64,000 bases of DNA from Gentiana macrophylla (taxonomy: Eukaryota > Streptophyta > Magnoliopsida > Gentianales > Gentianaceae): assembly GCA_026214975.1 (NCBI GenBank), contig JAOBSW010000475.1, forward strand, positions 62,001-126,000. Reading direction: 5' to 3'. Below the pieces are notes generated by a model. It had not been told where the DNA came from, did no database searches, and was given only the letters and a program-made list of their open reading frames with translations. Within the stretch, counting starts at the first letter, position 1. Each line of letters starts with the position of its first letter. Position numbers and translations under genes: made by a program. Of the stretch, positions 11,845 to 23,025 are shown piece after piece.

Positions 11845-12325
11845 ATCAGTTGAGCCAGAGATTCGTCAACGGGATTAATCTTTGTTATGTTGGGTGCGCT
11901 CTCTTAACAGATCAGTCATTGACATCAACATTCTCAAACTGATTAACTGAAACTAAAAGTTTGATGGAACTGGACATTATCTCTAAAACTGACCTCAGCA
12001 TCAGTCTCTGTTCCAGTCAAATTCAGTCAAAGGTTGACATGATAAAATCAACAGCGGTTATGTCACATTAAATACCGTAGTTCTTTTTGTCAGAATTTTG
12101 CGTGTACACCCCACGATTGTCAGAACAGTACATGCATCGGTTACCCAAAACCATCATGGAATTTGAAAAGTTGTACTACTCAACCGCCAGAATTCCCTAC
12201 CTATTTATTCAACCTCCGTTCACATTACGTCAAATCGAAATTCAAATCCTCATCCTTTCCAGAAAACAAAACAAACCCTTCAAAATCTCTCTTCTCAAAA
12301 ATCAATTTTGTGTTCACACTCAAAA
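11845..12325 (+). other. Spacer between pol and ORF3 of element B, with a conserved block
   Basis: No open frame. At 11868-11922 there is a block that matches two blocks after pol in element C (27369-27425 and 27479-27536, on the other strand). The shared core is GGGATTA(A/G)TCTTTG followed by TATGTTGGGTG. In C it contains the palindrome GTGAGCTCAC; in B this has decayed to GTGCGCTCTC. Being non-coding but conserved, it could act in ORF3 expression or RNA folding (inference). The rest, 11923-12325, is CAGTT-rich and then AT-rich, with nothing recognised. Confidence 0.6.
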
Positions 12326-14756
12326 ATGACCACTTCATAAAAATCAAAACAAGAAAGATTAATAACAAAGTTAGATGAGCTAACATTCGAAATGTATGAA
12401 AATTTGTGTCAAAACACTTTGTTAGCAAGCTGGATATGTAATAAAATAGAGAAACAACCAGGCTTGAGAAACTTACTGGAAGTTAAGTTCAAAGAAGAAC
12501 ATGATACAGAAGGAATTTTGCAATTTTGGCAAAATATGCGTTTGGTGCGAGACTCTCTGATGACCAAAGTTCGTGGATATCGCATTGTTCTCAATGAAAG
12601 CATCATAAGGACACTCTTTGGCTTCCCAAATTCAACTGTGACAACAACAGATTGGACTACTTTACCATTGAAAAGAGAAGCTTTTCTTGAGGTACTTACT
12701 TTTTCTACAGAACCAATCGAAGCTAGTATTCATGTAGACAAAATCAAGCCATAATTTGGACATCTCAGCAGATGGCTCAGCAAACACGTCATTGGGAAAT
12801 CCAAAGGAGTTAGTATACTGTCAGAAGAAAATATTTATCTCATTAATATAATCTGGGATGGAATAGAATTCAATTGGGCGGGCTATGTTGTCAATCAGTT
12901 TAAAAGACAACATTTGGCTGAATTAGACAGTGCAAGACGAGCTCAAGTCGAAGGACAAGAAACTGTTGATAGATTCCGACTGAAGAAGACACTCAGTGGA
13001 ATCATTCAGTTTTACTTAGAAAGAATCAAGGAAGGGAAGCAAGCAAGGCAATCTGCACCTACAAAGGAAATCACAGGAACAACTTCCCAACCTGAAGCAA
13101 GTCAGAAAATTGTGTCTCAGCCGGAATCTGTACACAAAGGGACTAAGCGAAAGGTGAATCAGCAGAAGCAAGATCATTTGTAAGATGCTTGTACCCAGAA
13201 ATCTCAAGAGAGAAAGCACCAACTGAGGGTGAACAGCAACAACAACAACCGACAACTGAAGTTACACAAGAAAAGGTCACTACTGACCATACTTCTCAGT
13301 TACAGCATGAATCAGTTCAGCAATCAGCACAAATTTTTTAAGCTGATAGGATCATCAAGCTGTTGAAGATGAAACTTAAACCAGAAGATTCTCGAGATAT
13401 CAGTCTCAGACTGAAGAAAAACTACTCTTGGAGAAATTGGAAGTTAGAGATCTGTAAGCTCTGTATCCTATCTCGGAATTTCTTGACAATTGTTTCAAAA
13501 GATTCACTGAACTAGCAAAAAGAAAAGAATCAGGCACATCATCTACCTCGAAAGATAATTCAAAGAAGAAACACGATTATAAAGATGATGAATCAAGAAA
13601 AGAAGCTGATGAGACTACAGTTTTGCAAACAGAAACTCAACCTCAACCTCTAGCAATGCAAACTGTATCTCAGCAAGAAGGATTACCAGTTGGAGATCAG
13701 ACAACTGACAATCAGGAAGCAGCTGATGGAACTGCTAATCAACAACTGATGATTATTAAAGATAATACTCAGTTTAAGGATCCAATAGAAGATACTTATG
13801 ATCCTTCTGACATCCTCTCAAAGGATGAATTGGCAAAAGTACATGAAAATTTGAAGATTGTGCTTAGTAGCAAGGATGCACAAAATGATCTTTTGTCAAA
13901 TATTTTAGGATATCTCGATTATAGAACCAGAACAGATGTTTTAGTTCATGCAAGACTAGAGATGATCCATAAATCAAGTTCAAGTTCTGCTTCAGAAATT
14001 TTGTTACTCAAACAAAAACTTGAAGACTCAACCGTAGTAGATAGGGAAACACATGACCAAGCTCACTGGCATATGAATCAGCATATCTATGGGTTAGAAA
14101 CTCAGCTTAAAGAGGTACTTGCTTCTCAGCGACAGATCGCAGAAGATCAAAAAGCAACCCTTGCCCTGGTAGATCAGTTATATGATGCCAAAAAATGGGA
14201 AGCTAAAGAAGAAAAGCTGAAGTTACTTGGAGAAATGAAGCGACTTGAAGATGAATTGCAAAGATACAAATCAGATCCTAAGTTCTTAAGGAAAGAACTA
14301 ACTGACGAACAGCTCATTGAAATGTACAGTAAACCTGGAGACAGAAGAGTTGCTCTGACAAAGGATCTGTGGATGCAGTTTATCAAAGATCACAATCCTA
14401 TCAAAGGCAAGTACAAGGACATGACATTTGAAGAATCCTTGAACTACTTTTTATCTGATATATTCTCAAAGAAGAAAATGGCACAATATAAGAAGAATCA
14501 GAGGATTGATGATAAACTGAAGATTAAAGACAAGACTGAACAGATGAAAGCTGATTTAGTAGAATTTGAAAATTACTACTTGAAAGAATCAAACCTTCCA
14601 AAGCTATTTCAATGGAGAAGATGGAAAGAAGGTAATCAAGTTGACTACAACAAGACTTTCTCAAAGGAAGACTCCAAGCTAGAAGAAGATTTTCGTATGT
14701 ATGACAAAGCAAGAAAATTTGATTCAGTCTTGAAAAAAGCACAAAAGAGAACTTAG
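12326..14756 (+). pseudogene. Element B ORF3 (third ORF in envelope position)
   Basis: The ATG at 12326 is chosen because MTTS parallels MTFT at the start of ORF3 in A; the fifth codon is already a stop. The frame then runs to 13183 with one more stop at 12752-12754, and continues in another frame at 13623-14756. The N-terminal domain has VRGYRIVLNESIIRTLFGFP and EFNWAGYVV, resembling the 'putative plant transposon protein' family (Pfam PF20167, from memory). Then come an NLS-like GTKRKVNQQK, a Gln/Thr-rich region, a long coiled coil, a block with EMYSKPGDRRV and FEESLNYFL, and NLPKLFQWRRW. No signal peptide or membrane segment is seen. Function unknown. Confidence 0.75.
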
Positions 14757-14896
14757 TATCTAGTCACACTATTTTGAACAAAATGTAACTACTCCAAATT
14801 TTTGCTCATTCTAATGAAATCCAGTTTTCAGTTTTACATTGTTTTACATTGTTTTGATCTTTAAGATTTTCTTTTAGGGAGAGTTTTGGCATCATC

Positions 14897-14910
14897 AAAA
14901 AGGGGGAAAT
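14897..14910 (+). promoter_or_regulatory. Polypurine tract of element B
   Basis: AAAAAGGGGGAAAT directly precedes the 3' LTR. It primes plus-strand DNA synthesis and matches the tracts in A and C. Confidence 0.85.
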
Positions 14911-16642
14911 TGATGGAAATAAAATTTATGTTTTGATGATAATTCATCTTATTTGTTTAAAGTATTATATTAACCCCATTGATGAAGTGTTGAAGCCAGC
15001 TGTTATAGTGAAAAGCTAAAAGATGTCTAGAACTGAATGTGTAGGTTTTACTAGAGTCTGATATTTGTATAAGTTACATCAGACAAGCACTGTAATAATT
15101 AGTGTGTCGTAAAACTGAAAAACTGGGAGTCATCTAGAAAACTGGAAATCACTAAGACAGAAACTGACTCAGAATACACCAGCATCAAACTGAAGAAGAT
15201 AAGTTCGTTGAGAGTTACATACTCGGTTGGCTTATCTAAGAAGAGTGAAGAACTGAGGGTCACAGACTCAGTTATTGAAGATTGAAGAACTGAGGGTTCA
15301 AACTCAGTTATGAAGACCAAGTCGAGACTGTAAAGTTAGACTTTAGGCAAGATTGTGGTAACCTGAACTGACTTTATGGATCTTGTATAAAGACCTAAGA
15401 ATCATAAGGAGAATGAATTCTTAGATGATAATGAGTCATGGTGTACTCTGATTAAGTCAATTATAATCGATGAAAATCGATCTTGATATTTGAAAAGAGT
15501 AAAATCTCGATTAACGCTCCAAGTCGAAGAAAAGCGACAAACAATAAACTCGACATAAAAGCGATAAGGAAACTCGGTTTTATAAAGTCACCATCCAACA
15601 AAGCGATCGTGCGATCGAGCGTTATAAAGGAAGCAAATTCATTGGATGAGTTATGACACAATGAGCGGTCGGGAAGATATAGCCGTTACAAAAGAGACGT
15701 TGATACAATTCAAATTGAAGTCAGATGAACGTTGGACCTCACACTATAAATAGAAGACTTTGCACCCAAGATAAAAATAATGAATTAACAAGCATTATCA
15801 AGCAAGTCTGTGCATTAGTCATCTTATTCGAATTACTATCATCTCAGCGCTATAACAAGATCATATCTAGAAATTCTTCAAGTGTTCAAGCTACACAGAT
15901 TTTGTCAAGAATCATACACTTTGAAGAACCACAAACAAGAATCAATTTATTGATTCTCACCAAACTTTGATTCTACATCAAAGGTTTTAGGTCGTGAAGC
16001 AAACCGGGAAGGTTTCGCCAAGGGCGATTGTGACAAGCGATCGGGTAGATGTGTGTTTGTGGTGGTAGTGGTGAAGAGGCAATTCAACCCTCCAAGGATC
16101 GAGTGTTCAAGCAATTGAAGAACAACAATTCTACTGTTCTACAACTGTTTAGATAGTGACGCTAGGGATTAGCCAAGGACTATTGTTTAGGACTTTTTGT
16201 AACAGTTCACCTCAAGAAGTTCTAGTGGAATTTTCCTCCGCACCACAGGGTAAGAGAGGACGTACAAGATTACACCACCTGGAACCTCAATAACACTTGT
16301 CTTATTTACTTTACGCACTTACTCATTTATTTAGCATTTACTTACAACATTTTGATAATTGATTGTTATACACATCACAGTTCACAAACTGACATTCATC
16401 GGAATTCAGTTTACTGCACTCAGTTTTCATTGAGAATAACAAGATCAAGAAAAAGGCTAGAACTTAATCCGCTGCCGGTTGACTTAGTTTCAAGCTTAAG
16501 TCAGTTTGACTTAAACTCAGCTTAGTCAGCTTCACTCCACACAAGTTTAACTGAACCTTAATTTGTTTTAAATCCAGTTTTAGGGACAAGTTTATTCACC
16601 CCCCCCCTCTAAACTTGTGTTAGCCTTTCCAAGGGACCAACA
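14911..16642 (+). repeat. 3' LTR of element B
   Basis: 1732 bp, starting TGATGGAAATAAAATTTATG and ending GGGACCAACA, with a TATA box at 15744-15753. Outside about 15460-16150 it is nearly identical to the 5' LTR. Inside that zone, several CAG sites of the 5' copy read CGA or similar here. ATTTC at 16643-16647 is the right target-site copy. Confidence 0.92.
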
Positions 16643-17689
16643 ATTTCCATTGTCACTTCTTTTTCTTGTGACTGTGTAGCTGGTTCTTGAATTGGTAATA
16701 CTTCAGTTACCAAAACTGGAGTAGGCTCCGTGAGAGTAGCTTCAGTTCTTACTACTGGTGTTGGTGACACTTCTATTGGTTTCTCAGTAACTTGATCAGT
16801 TATGCCTTTTTCTGTATCTTCCAACTGTTTTCTTCTCTTTCTTAGATCTTCAATCTGTTCCAAAACTTCATCTCCAGTTGCAGGTTTCTTCGATTTCTTG
16901 CTTTTCTTCTTTTTAGGTTCAATTACAGATTTCTCAGCTTTCCTTTTTCCAGCTTTTTCTTCCTTAACAAAAATATTCCATCAGCAACTGGTGTTTCTTT
17001 TCTCTTTGTGATTCCAAAATGGTCTAGTATTCTTTGGACTACCAAAGAAAGAGTTTTCTTGTGATAGAATCGACCATTTTGACATCAGTTTTCTTCTTTG
17101 GTAAGTCAATTGATTGAGCTGTCAATTGATCAAAAAGATACCTAGGCCAATTGAAACTTTAATCAAACCAAATCACATATAGCAAATCTAATTTTGCTCC
17201 AGATAGATTGCTAAAGTTTCCTGCATTTCCAATTATGCAATTTGCTCATATCTTTGAGAGAAAATTAAATTCTGGCTTGAGTAAGCTTGTGCTCCCGGTC
17301 TGTGAGACAGCAGATTCTCCATTAATCGCTATATCTTTCCAAAGATTCTCCTTTTGTTCCTTAGTCAGCTTGATGGCTGATGATCCTCCGGATTTGTCAA
17401 ACCCAAAGATTTCTGCAATTAGATCTTTGGTGACTATAATCTGCTTACCGTTGACGGTAGTGGTATAAGTAAGTGTGTCTTCTCCTTCAACAGTTGTACC
17501 TCCAAAATCATAGAAGTCTCCAATGCTTTCTAGACATACACTTTTCAGATTGATGTTGAATACAACATCCAAACCTTTAATTTTTTGGATTTTTGTTGCA
17601 ATTGAATTGACTAGAGTTTGATCAATATACTTTGCAATATACTGGTCAAGAGATACGATCATTCCGGGTTCAACAAGAGTGAAAGTCAT
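16643..17689 (-). pseudogene. Element A ORF3, proximal part (before the B insertion)
   Basis: The minus-strand ATG at 17689 begins MTFTLVEPGM. Open to 17246 it carries a domain with TTTVNGKQIIVTKDLIAEIFGF, matched by TTTVNGREIEISSDLLRELF in C. Further on, with frame breaks, comes FNWPRYLFDQL (near 17130), equivalent to the NWAG motif of B and C. A Lys-rich cluster KKKKSKKSKKP (about 16883-16915) looks like a nuclear localisation signal. It is followed by coiled coil, LEQIEDLRKRRKQLEDTEKG, and a Pro/Thr/Val-rich stretch. The last codons of the open frame run into the B LTR and are chimeric. Confidence 0.75.
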
Positions 17690-18062
17690 TCTTCTGGATT
17701 TAAATGAAATTTTTGAAAATTTGAGATTTAGAGAGTAGATTCAAAATTTGAGCGTAAAGAATTATAAACGAAAATTCTAGGTATTTATAATTTGTAGCAA
17801 AGGTAGTTAAGAATTGAGTGGGACTTAAAACGTCATGTCATAAATATTTTGAGATTGCGAAAAAGGTGGATGAGTGGAAAATATGGACGGTTTAGATTGA
17901 GAAGGACCATGTCTTTTCTTGATATCTGTAGCTAGACCATAGTGAATAGAGTAGGTACGGTGTATCAACAGCTGTATGCGTTCAGTTTTGTCCTTGTGCT
18001 GAATTCAAAAACTCTGTTGTAAATACAACTCAGTTTTGTGAATTAAGCTCCTTAGTTCTCAG
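17690..18062 (-). other. Element A junction where pol is missing
   Basis: Between the gag end and the start of ORF3, where B and C have 3.2 kb of protease to RNase H plus a spacer, A has only about 370 bp of AT-rich, stop-filled DNA. I found no pol motif. The conserved post-pol block of B and C is not recognisable here either. The deletion removed pol but left both flanking reading frames. Confidence 0.65.
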
Positions 18063-19381
18063 CTAGCGATATTTCTCCTGCAAAACAAAATAAGAAATTT
18101 TTGGTACCCATATCTGTTTGGGTCCTAACTGATTAGCTTTCGATGATACAACTTTATTTTTAACTTTATACCTTTCTTGATATTTTGACTGAGTAAAGTC
18201 AGCTTTCACAAACTTTTCATGTTTTGTCTTAACAGCTTTAGGTTTGTTCAGTTTGTGAAACTGATGTGATGGTTCATTCCAATCTTCATCAGTGGGAAAT
18301 AATATTCCTTTCCATCTGAGTCTATTATTCCATGAATGATCTTCATTCTTAGATGGATATGACTTGAAGATTTTTCTTACTGATCTCGGATCAGTTTTAC
18401 TATTTTCAGCCTTCTGAGTCTTCATGTAAAATCTGTTGGCTTGGTGAATTTTACCAACTGATTTTTCAGTTTTATTAGTTTGTGCGTTTGGCTGTGCTGA
18501 GTTTTTGTCAGTTCTAATAATTTTGTCAGTTTTCTGAGTTCTTGACTTTTGAGTAGTCACAAATTTTATTGCAACTGATCTTGGTCTGAACTTAGAATTA
18601 TATTGATTATCAAACCCTAAACCAGATCTATCTCCAAAATGGTTTTCCTGGTTTGAATTGAACTCTAGAAATTGGATCAACTGATGATTCTGTGATGTTT
18701 ATTGCTTTTGTTGGTTCATCGGTTGATCGAAGTTGCCTTGATTTGATTAATTTCAGCATTCAATCTCGAAATTTCAGTTTTCAATAACTTTTTCTCCTTT
18801 TTGACATTCTCATAATTCTTTTGAGTTACCTCTAATTCCTTTATGAGTATGTCCAAGGTTTTATTGAAATCATCATTTCTTTGATTGTTCATGGTAGTGT
18901 GAGTGCTGGATGTAGATGCGATTACCTCCAGATTTTTTATAGGTAGATCTTATGTCGAGGAATCATAATCAATTAGAACTTCTTTTCCTTTATCAGTAGC
19001 ATTTGCCTGTGTAGCTCCTAGCAGTATGATTTCTTCATCACTTTCACCTTCATGACTTGTAGGTAGAGTCTCATCAATATCTTTGGCTTTTGCACTGGAT
19101 GGATCTTTGATCAGTTTTTCTTCTATATAATTAGATACTCGTAGTAACTATCTTTCTGCTTCTTCTGAATGATCACTTAAGGATGGAAATCCTCTGGATT
19201 CATCATCAACTTTCGCATTAAACTCAATGTCTTCATCATAACTGAAATGAGGTTCCGGATTTGTGTGAGAGCTTGTAGTACTGAATCTTTCAAATACTTG
19301 ATCCTGGAAATCATAGACAACATTCTGCAAGTAGTCAGTCAGGGGGTTATTTAGCCAATTTCTAATTCTAGATGTATCCAT
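18063..19381 (-). pseudogene. Element A gag remnant: new N-terminus, gag coiled coil and tail
   Basis: The ATG at 19381 starts about 75 residues (MDTSRIRNWLNNPL...) that do not resemble the capsid region of B or C. In the same frame, past stops at 19148 and near 18950, come an acidic stretch and a coiled coil (KTLDILIKELEVTQKNYENV, then KTEISRLNAEI) that aligns with the gag coiled coil of B and C. A frame change leads to SGLGFDNQ, the motif LFPTDEDWN (near 18300) and GPKQIWVPK, the common gag ending, with a stop at 18063-18065. Capsid and zinc knuckle are absent, so A could not have formed its own particle. Confidence 0.72.
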
Positions 19382-19464
19382 TGTAATGAAGTACAGTAAG
19401 GGTTTTCAACAACTGATTTATAACTTGAGCAGTAACAACTCGGATCTCCTCCAAAAGAAAGAAC

Positions 19465-19480
19465 TTGCTCTGATACCAAT
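19465..19480 (-). promoter_or_regulatory. Primer binding site of element A (initiator-Met tRNA)
   Basis: On the minus strand this reads ATTGGTATCAGAGCAA, a perfect match over TGGTATCAGAGC to the complement of the initiator-Met tRNA 3' end. It lies directly after the 5' LTR. Confidence 0.9.
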
Positions 19481-21200
19481 TGTTGGTCCCTTGGAAAGGC
19501 TAACACAAGTTTAGAGGGGGTGAATAAACTTGTCACCAAAAACTTTTCTGAATCGGAAGTACCCCAGAACGGAGTTTTTCCAAAGCAAAGCGATGCTCAT
19601 TTCGGTTTTGTTCATGTCCTTAACTTGTGCGGAGTTCAGTTAACTCAACTGAGTATAAGTCAATACTGACTTATATTTAGTCTTGTTAACTGGCAGCAGA
19701 TAAATTATAGCCTTTAACAACTAGTTAACTTAGTTTCAGAGTGAAAACCTGATACATATAACTATAATAAAGTAAATGAATGCGTAAAGTAAATAAACAA
19801 GAATTATAGAGGTTCCAGTTGGTGTAATCTTGTACGTCATCTCTTCCCCTGTGATGCGGAGGAAAATTCCACTAGAACTTCTTTGAGATGGCCCGGTTAC
19901 AAAGATTCCTAAACTGATAGTCCTTGACTAATCCCTAGCTTCACTATCTAAAAACTTGTAGAACAGGTGGGATTGCTGCTATCCAACTGTTTGAAACACT
20001 GGTCCTTGGAGGGTAGAATTGCCTCTTCACCAGGTCATCACAACCACAGTCTTCCTGACTGCACTCAACTGTCCTTCACACCTTCTTGGTGTTTCACAGT
20101 CTAAACCTTTGATAAAATCAAAGCTGAGACTTGAATCAATAACTATGATTCAATTGTGATTAGAGCTTTTCTTCTGGATAAATAAATTATGCACGGATCT
20201 GAGTTTCTTCAAATGATAGATCTTGATTTTGCTTGAATGAGCTTGGACACTTGAAGAATATCTTGATCTTGCAATTAGGTGCTCTACAGGAATTCTTTCT
20301 GAAAATGGCTTTCCCCCTTAATTAGATCTTTTTTGACTAGATAGATTCTTTTTAATTCCTCTTGCTCTTTCTCACCACACCCTTTTTTGATGTTGTAGAG
20401 GTAGTCTATTTATAGGGGTTCATTCAACGTTCATCCTGCTTGAATCTTGTAACGGCTATATTTTGTGACCGTTCTGATTTGTCAGTAGTTCATCCAATAA
20501 AATCGCTTCCTTTATAACGTTCGACTGTACGATCAGTTTATTGAATGACTACCACATAAAACTGAGTTTCCTTATCAGTTTTATGCTGAGTTTATCACGT
20601 GTCAGTTTCTTGACTGACTTGGAGCATTAACTGAGATTTTACTCTTCTTCAAATATCAGTACTCCAATTTTCATCTGATTATAATTGCCTTAATCAGAGT
20701 ACACCATAACGAATTATCTTCTAAGAATTCATTGTCCTTATGATTCTTAGGTCTTCATACAAGATCATTAAAGTCAGTCCAGGTCACCACAATCTTGCCT
20801 GAAGTCTAACTTTACAGTCTCGACTTATAATCTTCATAACTGAGTTTGAACCCTCAATTCTTCAATCTTCAATAATCGAGTCTGTGACCTCGGTTCTTGA
20901 TCTTCATAGATAAGCCAACTGAGTCTGTGTCCCTCAGCGAACTTACCTTCTTCAGTTTCGTTGTAAACTCAGTTTCCTAGTTATCTCAGTTTTCTAGTTT
21001 TCTCAGTTCAAAACCTAGAACTATTACAGTGCTTGTTTGATTTAACCTATACAAATATCAGACTCTATTAAATCCTATAAATTGATATCTAGACATCTTT
21101 TTGCTTTGCACTATAACAGCTAGTTATGACACTTCATCAATGGAGTTAAGAACAATAACTGATTAAAACATAACACTTCAAACTTTTGGAGTTAACAACA
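19481..21200 (-). repeat. 5' LTR of element A, with an altered terminus
   Basis: Homologous to 502-2234, with the TATA box intact at 20406-20415. The last part differs: after GATTAAAACATA the normal terminus is replaced by about 28 bp (21172-21199) that nearly repeats 21231-21257 of the neighbouring C LTR. The altered end still starts TGTTG on the minus strand. CAG/CTG discordances against the other LTR cluster at 19545-19600 and 20865-20900. Confidence 0.85.
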
Positions 21201-21205
21201 ATTAG

Positions 21206-22863
21206 AGCGGGGGGGGGGGGTGAATAAACTTAACACTTCAAACTTTTAGAGTTAACAAACTCAAAGAACTTCAAAGAGTTCTTTGATCGGTCGATAGTCT
21301 CATTGACTTTTGAGTTTACTGAATTTATGCAGCGGAATATATCAAAAATTAAGCCTTATTACATGTTGTTAAAGTATGATACCAAGTATTAGATACTCAG
21401 TAGTGTATGTGTGTGATTCAGTTGCTAGATTCAGTAAATTGATGTGCTAAATATCCTAAATGCAGAATATAAATGCAGAAAGGTAGTAGGCAGATTTTAT
21501 AGTGGTTCCAGGTGTTGTAATCCTGTCAGTCCACTCTTCTCCTGTGATGTTGGAGGTAATTCACTAGAGATTATTGAGGCGGCTGTTACAAAAATCCCTA
21601 AGTTGCTTGTTCTTCACCAATAACTATGGCTTCAAAAACTGAACACTTGGAACAGGTAGGATTGCTGTTCCAAAGTCTTCCACTGGTCCTTGAAAGGTAT
21701 GATTGCCTCTTCACCAGCTCCACCACAAACAACAGTCCTTGACACAAATGTGCTTCATTGTCTTCAGTAGATTCCTTGTAAAAGAAAGATTGATTCAAGT
21801 AAGTGATTCAACTTTCAGCATCTTGATTAGGATGATATGATCAGCAGCTTGATGTCTTCAAGTGTGTAAACTTAATGTAGCTTCAAAGCACATTACACTT
21901 GAAGAACTTTTCTGGATCAGTAGCTTTATGCTCAGTAGGGTCAGCAGGGTGTTTTCTTGATAAGAATTTGCAGCTTAGGATTATCTGTTATTTTTCATCA
22001 ATCATCATCTCTTGTATCTGAGTTAGGAGTCCTCTATTTATAGGTAGGAATCCTTGTGATTTATGTTTGAAATTCAAACATATCCGTTTCAGATTTGTCC
22101 CATCTTGACTTGCTTTTTCTAACTGTTCCTAGGACTGACACTGTCAGATTCCTTTTTGACAGTATACAGTTTGTCCACCTTTTGACTTGTATCCATTGGA
22201 TAAAGGTATGATTCATCCCAACGTCCCTTTAATCTTAGCCTTTGATTTGTTTGATAAATCAGAGGTTGTTAGATGTCCCTTTCTTTGTAATCTTCCAATG
22301 TAGCCTTTGAATAATTTGAAGTATATGTATCAGCAGGTTCCTGTGACCATAAGTCTGCTGAAATACATATCAGTCAATTGGTCCATATTTTGCCGTGTGT
22401 ATGAAACAATGCAGCTGACTTCTTTTATCTAACTTTTATTTATGAAGTTAGATTACACCATTTAATCATAACCAAGTTCCAACCAGCACGTAACTTATGG
22501 AACTTAGACCTTGTACACAAGGTAAATGTAGTCAGTTTAGGTCATCACAAACTTCCCTAAATTCTGATTCCATATCCTTGACTTTAATTACTAAGTTTGA
22601 TCCCTTATCCTTCAATAACTGAGTTTGAGCCCTCAACCTTCAGTCTTCAGTAGGTTCCTAACTAGTCTACTGACCTAGGTACCCTACTGATATAGACAGG
22701 TCTACAGATATAAGTCAGCTGACCATTTACAGTGCTTGTTTGATCAAACCTATACAAGATCAAACTCTAGTAAACCTATACATTTGATCTAGACATCTTT
22801 TTGCCTTTGTTCTATAACACCTAGTCTGGAACTCATCACTAAAACTGAAAAATAAGTCCAACA
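21206..22863 (-). repeat. 3' LTR of element C, main part
   Basis: Matches 34225-35819, the intact copy of the C LTR, including a TATA box (CTATAAATAG on the minus strand at 22034-22043) and the terminus TGTTGGACTTATTTTTCAG. It retains about 78 bp near 22310-22385 that the right copy has lost. A run of G at 21209-21220 is the U5 C-run read from the other strand, here unusually long. Confidence 0.87.
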
Positions 22864-22877
22864 ATTTCCCCTTTTTT
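22864..22877 (-). promoter_or_regulatory. Polypurine tract of element C
   Basis: On the minus strand AAAAAAGGGGAAAT, directly before the 3' LTR and the same as in A. Confidence 0.85.
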
Positions 22878-23025
22878 GGTGATGATGCCAATACCCTCCT
22901 TACAGCAAAGCAAAAAGATTAAAAACAAAAACAGAACAAATTCCAGTCATTTCTCATTATAATCATTTGTTCAAAATTATTACAGTCTAGAATCTGCAAG
23001 AATAAAGCAGATAAGGTATGCTGAT

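Larger units (their letters stand above)
4715..16642 (+). mobile_element. Element B: Sirevirus-like Ty1/copia retrotransposon
   Basis: B is 11.9 kb on the plus strand and complete in layout: 5' LTR, primer site, gag, protease, integrase, reverse transcriptase, RNase H, ORF3, polypurine tract, 3' LTR. It lies inside ORF3 of element A, which resumes on both sides. Flanks read GTTTC (4710-4714) and ATTTC (16643-16647), a 5-bp duplication with one difference. It is the youngest layer of the nest, yet every reading frame is broken and the integrase has lost a catalytic segment. Confidence 0.92.
502..21200 (-). mobile_element. Element A: copia derivative with ORF3 but no pol, split by B
   Basis: A reads on the minus strand: 5' LTR at 19481-21200, perfect tRNA-Met primer site, a gag remnant at 18063-19381, ORF3 in two parts (16643-17689 and 2396-4714), polypurine tract and 3' LTR at 502-2234. 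Element B sits inside ORF3. Without B it is about 8.8 kb. Protease, integrase, reverse transcriptase, RNase H, capsid and zinc knuckle are absent. Its LTRs are clearly of the same family as those of B. It would have needed enzymes from a relative to move. Confidence 0.88.
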
